Below, piece after piece: positions 15,324 to 16,532 of a stretch of 16,532 bases of DNA. Under the pieces are notes generated by a model. That model was given only the letters and a program-made list of their open reading frames with translations, had not been told where the DNA came from and did no database searches. A program made the translations under genes and the position numbers. Within the stretch, counting starts at the first letter, position 1. Each line of letters starts with the position of its first letter. This DNA is from Candidatus Pelagibacter sp. (GTDB lineage Bacteria > Pseudomonadota > Alphaproteobacteria > Pelagibacterales > Pelagibacteraceae): the NCBI GenBank assembly GCA_013204495.1, contig JABMNQ010000155.1, positions 1 to 16,532 of the forward strand, in the 5' to 3' direction.

Positions 15324-16172
15324 ATGATTTCTAAATTTAAAATATCATTCATTTTAGTGGCATTATTATTTGTTTACTCATGTGGAGATAAGACAAATAA
15401 AATATCTGAAATTGTAGAAGTAGACATGGAGATGCAAATGTCTAATGCTTATAAGGAAGGTTATTTTGAATTGCAAAGAGGAGATGTATTATTAGCAGCT
15501 AAAAAATTTAATGAAGCAGAACTATTATTTCCGCAATCACCATGGGCAGCAAAATCAGCAATTATGGCTGCATATGCTTATTATACTCAGGATTATTATA
15601 GTGATACAATTTTTGAACTAGAGCGATACTTAAAAACTTATCCAAATCATAAAGATAAAGTATATGCACATTTTCTTCTTGGAATGAGTTTTTATGAACA
15701 AATAGTAGATGAAAAAAAGGATTTAAAATCAATACTAGATGCAAAAGATCAATTTGAGTTAATAATAAAAGAGTACCCAGCTTCTGAATTTGCAATGGAT
15801 GCAAAATTTAAGATTGATTTAATTAATGAAATTTTAGCAGCAAAAGAAATGTATATAGCTAGATATTATTTAAATAAGAGCAAATGGATACCGGCTTTAA
15901 ATCGATTTAAAACAGTAGTGAATAAATACAATACAACCATCTATACCGAAGAAGCACTTCATAGACTGGTAGAAATTAATTATAGATTGGGCTTAATAGA
16001 TGAGTCTAAAAAATATGCTAATACATTAGGTTATAATTACCAATCTTCAGATTGGTATAAAAATAGCTATAAAGTTTTTAATACCAATTATAGAGATGGG
16101 ATCGAGGAAATACAAAAAGATAAAAAGAAAAAAATAGGATTGATAAAGAGATTTAAGGGATTGTTCGAGTAA
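15324..16172 (+). CDS. bamD: Outer membrane assembly lipoprotein BamD (ComL family)
   Basis: An essential lipoprotein of the BAM complex, which folds beta-barrel proteins into the outer membrane from the periplasmic side. The 282 residues begin with a basic tip and hydrophobic stretch ending in VYSC, a lipobox predicting lipidation at Cys20; Tyr at -2 is unusual but the pattern is otherwise right. The mature protein is a set of TPR-like helical repeats: AYKEGYFELQRGDVLLAAKK (42-61), AEAL-type FNEAELLFPQSPWA (62-75), a second with ERYLKTYPNH (100-109), a third with QFELIIKEYPASEFA (143-157) and a fourth near 205-232. The tail (265-282) is a very basic amphipathic helix. The place between lpxC and ligA is standard for alphaproteobacteria, although recN normally separates bamD from ligA. 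One nucleotide separates it from ligA. Confidence 0.93.
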   Translation: MISKFKISFILVALLFVYSCGDKTNKISEIVEVDMEMQMSNAYKEGYFELQRGDVLLAAKKFNEAELLFPQSPWAAKSAIMAAYAYYTQDYYSDTIFELERYLKTYPNHKDKVYAHFLLGMSFYEQIVDEKKDLKSILDAKDQFELIIKEYPASEFAMDAKFKIDLINEILAAKEMYIARYYLNKSKWIPALNRFKTVVNKYNTTIYTEEALHRLVEINYRLGLIDESKKYANTLGYNYQSSDWYKNSYKVFNTNYRDGIEEIQKDKKKKIGLIKRFKGLFE

Positions 16173-16173
16173 C

Positions 16174-16532
16174 ATGGACGACAAAGAAGTGGAAATTGAG
16201 TATTTAAAAAAAATAGATTTAGTACATAAATATAATAAACATTACTACGATAAAGATAAGCCAATTGTTTCAGATCAGATATTTGATTCATTAAAAAAAG
16301 ATATAATAGAGCTTGAAAATAAATTTAAGTTTTTAAAAAATAAAAATTCGCCAACAAAAACAGTAGGCTTTAAACCATCTAAAAATTTTGAAAAAATAAA
16401 ACACAGAGTTCCAATGCTGTCACTCGGGAATGCCTTTAATGAAGAGGACCTAAAAAATTTTGAAAAAAAGATATTCAATTTTTTAAGCTTAAAAAAAATA
16501 AATGTAATTGATTATAGTGCAGAGCCTAAAAT
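16174..16532 (+). CDS. ligA: NAD-dependent DNA ligase LigA, N-terminal part (runs off window)
   Basis: The frame opens at ATG 16174, one base after the bamD stop, and stays open to the right edge: 119 full codons plus two bases. The N-terminal NAD-binding (Ia) domain is recognisable from NKHYYDKDKPIVSDQIFDSL (about 22-41), the NSPTKTVG segment (about 62-69), HRVPMLSLGNAFNEEDL (about 82-98) and the final AEPK. In LigA this lysine is the residue adenylated by NAD, within a KxDG motif, so the window ends exactly at the active-site Lys119. Family members are about 650-700 residues, so most of the gene, including the OB, zinc-finger, HhH and BRCT domains, lies beyond the edge. The role is sealing Okazaki fragments and repair nicks. 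It is likely co-transcribed with bamD. Confidence 0.95.
   Translation, partial: MDDKEVEIEYLKKIDLVHKYNKHYYDKDKPIVSDQIFDSLKKDIIELENKFKFLKNKNSPTKTVGFKPSKNFEKIKHRVPMLSLGNAFNEEDLKNFEKKIFNFLSLKKINVIDYSAEPK

Noticed and set aside
1..16532. Mobile element, CRISPR array, defence system, toxin-antitoxin pair or tRNA/rRNA
   Set aside because: No terminal repeats, regular direct repeats, transposase motifs, cloverleaf-like sequences or rRNA-like segments were seen. Almost the whole window is accounted for by conserved cell-envelope genes.

Overview
The window is a stretch of the division-and-cell-wall (dcw) gene cluster from a very AT-rich Gram-negative bacterium. All genes lie on the + strand and nearly every base is coding. 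The order ftsL-ftsI-murE-murF-mraY-murD-ftsW-murG-murC-murB-ddl-ftsQ-ftsA, followed by lpxC-bamD-ligA, is characteristic of Alphaproteobacteria. The strong A/T bias, short proteins and overlapping genes suggest a streamlined genome such as the marine SAR11/Pelagibacterales or HIMB59-like groups. That placement is an inference from composition and synteny, not from a phylogeny.

Layout. 1-279 is the 3' end of ftsL. 257-14300 is a continuous train of peptidoglycan and divisome genes: ftsI, a fused murE-murF, mraY, murD, ftsW, murG, murC, murB, ddl, ftsQ and ftsA. Neighbours overlap by 1-23 nt or are at most 7 nt apart, so this block is probably one translationally coupled operon. A 64-nt gap then separates ftsA from lpxC, and a 38-nt gap separates lpxC from bamD. 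The first part of ligA runs off the right edge and stops just after its catalytic lysine codon.

How the genes work together. MurB makes UDP-MurNAc. MurC, MurD, the MurE part and the MurF part add L-Ala, D-Glu, meso-diaminopimelate and D-Ala-D-Ala (supplied by Ddl). MraY and MurG convert the product to lipid II. FtsW polymerises it and FtsI cross-links it at the septum, with FtsL and FtsQ as membrane regulators and FtsA as the membrane tether for FtsZ. LpxC commits precursor to lipid A and BamD helps insert outer-membrane proteins, so this part of the window covers the outer membrane. LigA is a DNA replication and repair enzyme.

The most notable points are: (i) ftsZ is absent from its usual place between ftsA and lpxC; (ii) recN is absent from its usual place between bamD and ligA; (iii) MurE and MurF are a single polypeptide with a very short linker; (iv) weak inverted repeats cover the translation start regions of lpxC and bamD, the only two genes here preceded by real intergenic gaps. 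I saw no mobile element, CRISPR array, tRNA/rRNA, prophage or defence system, and no stretch over 300 bases without a gene. This is mostly a core-genome region, not an accessory island.
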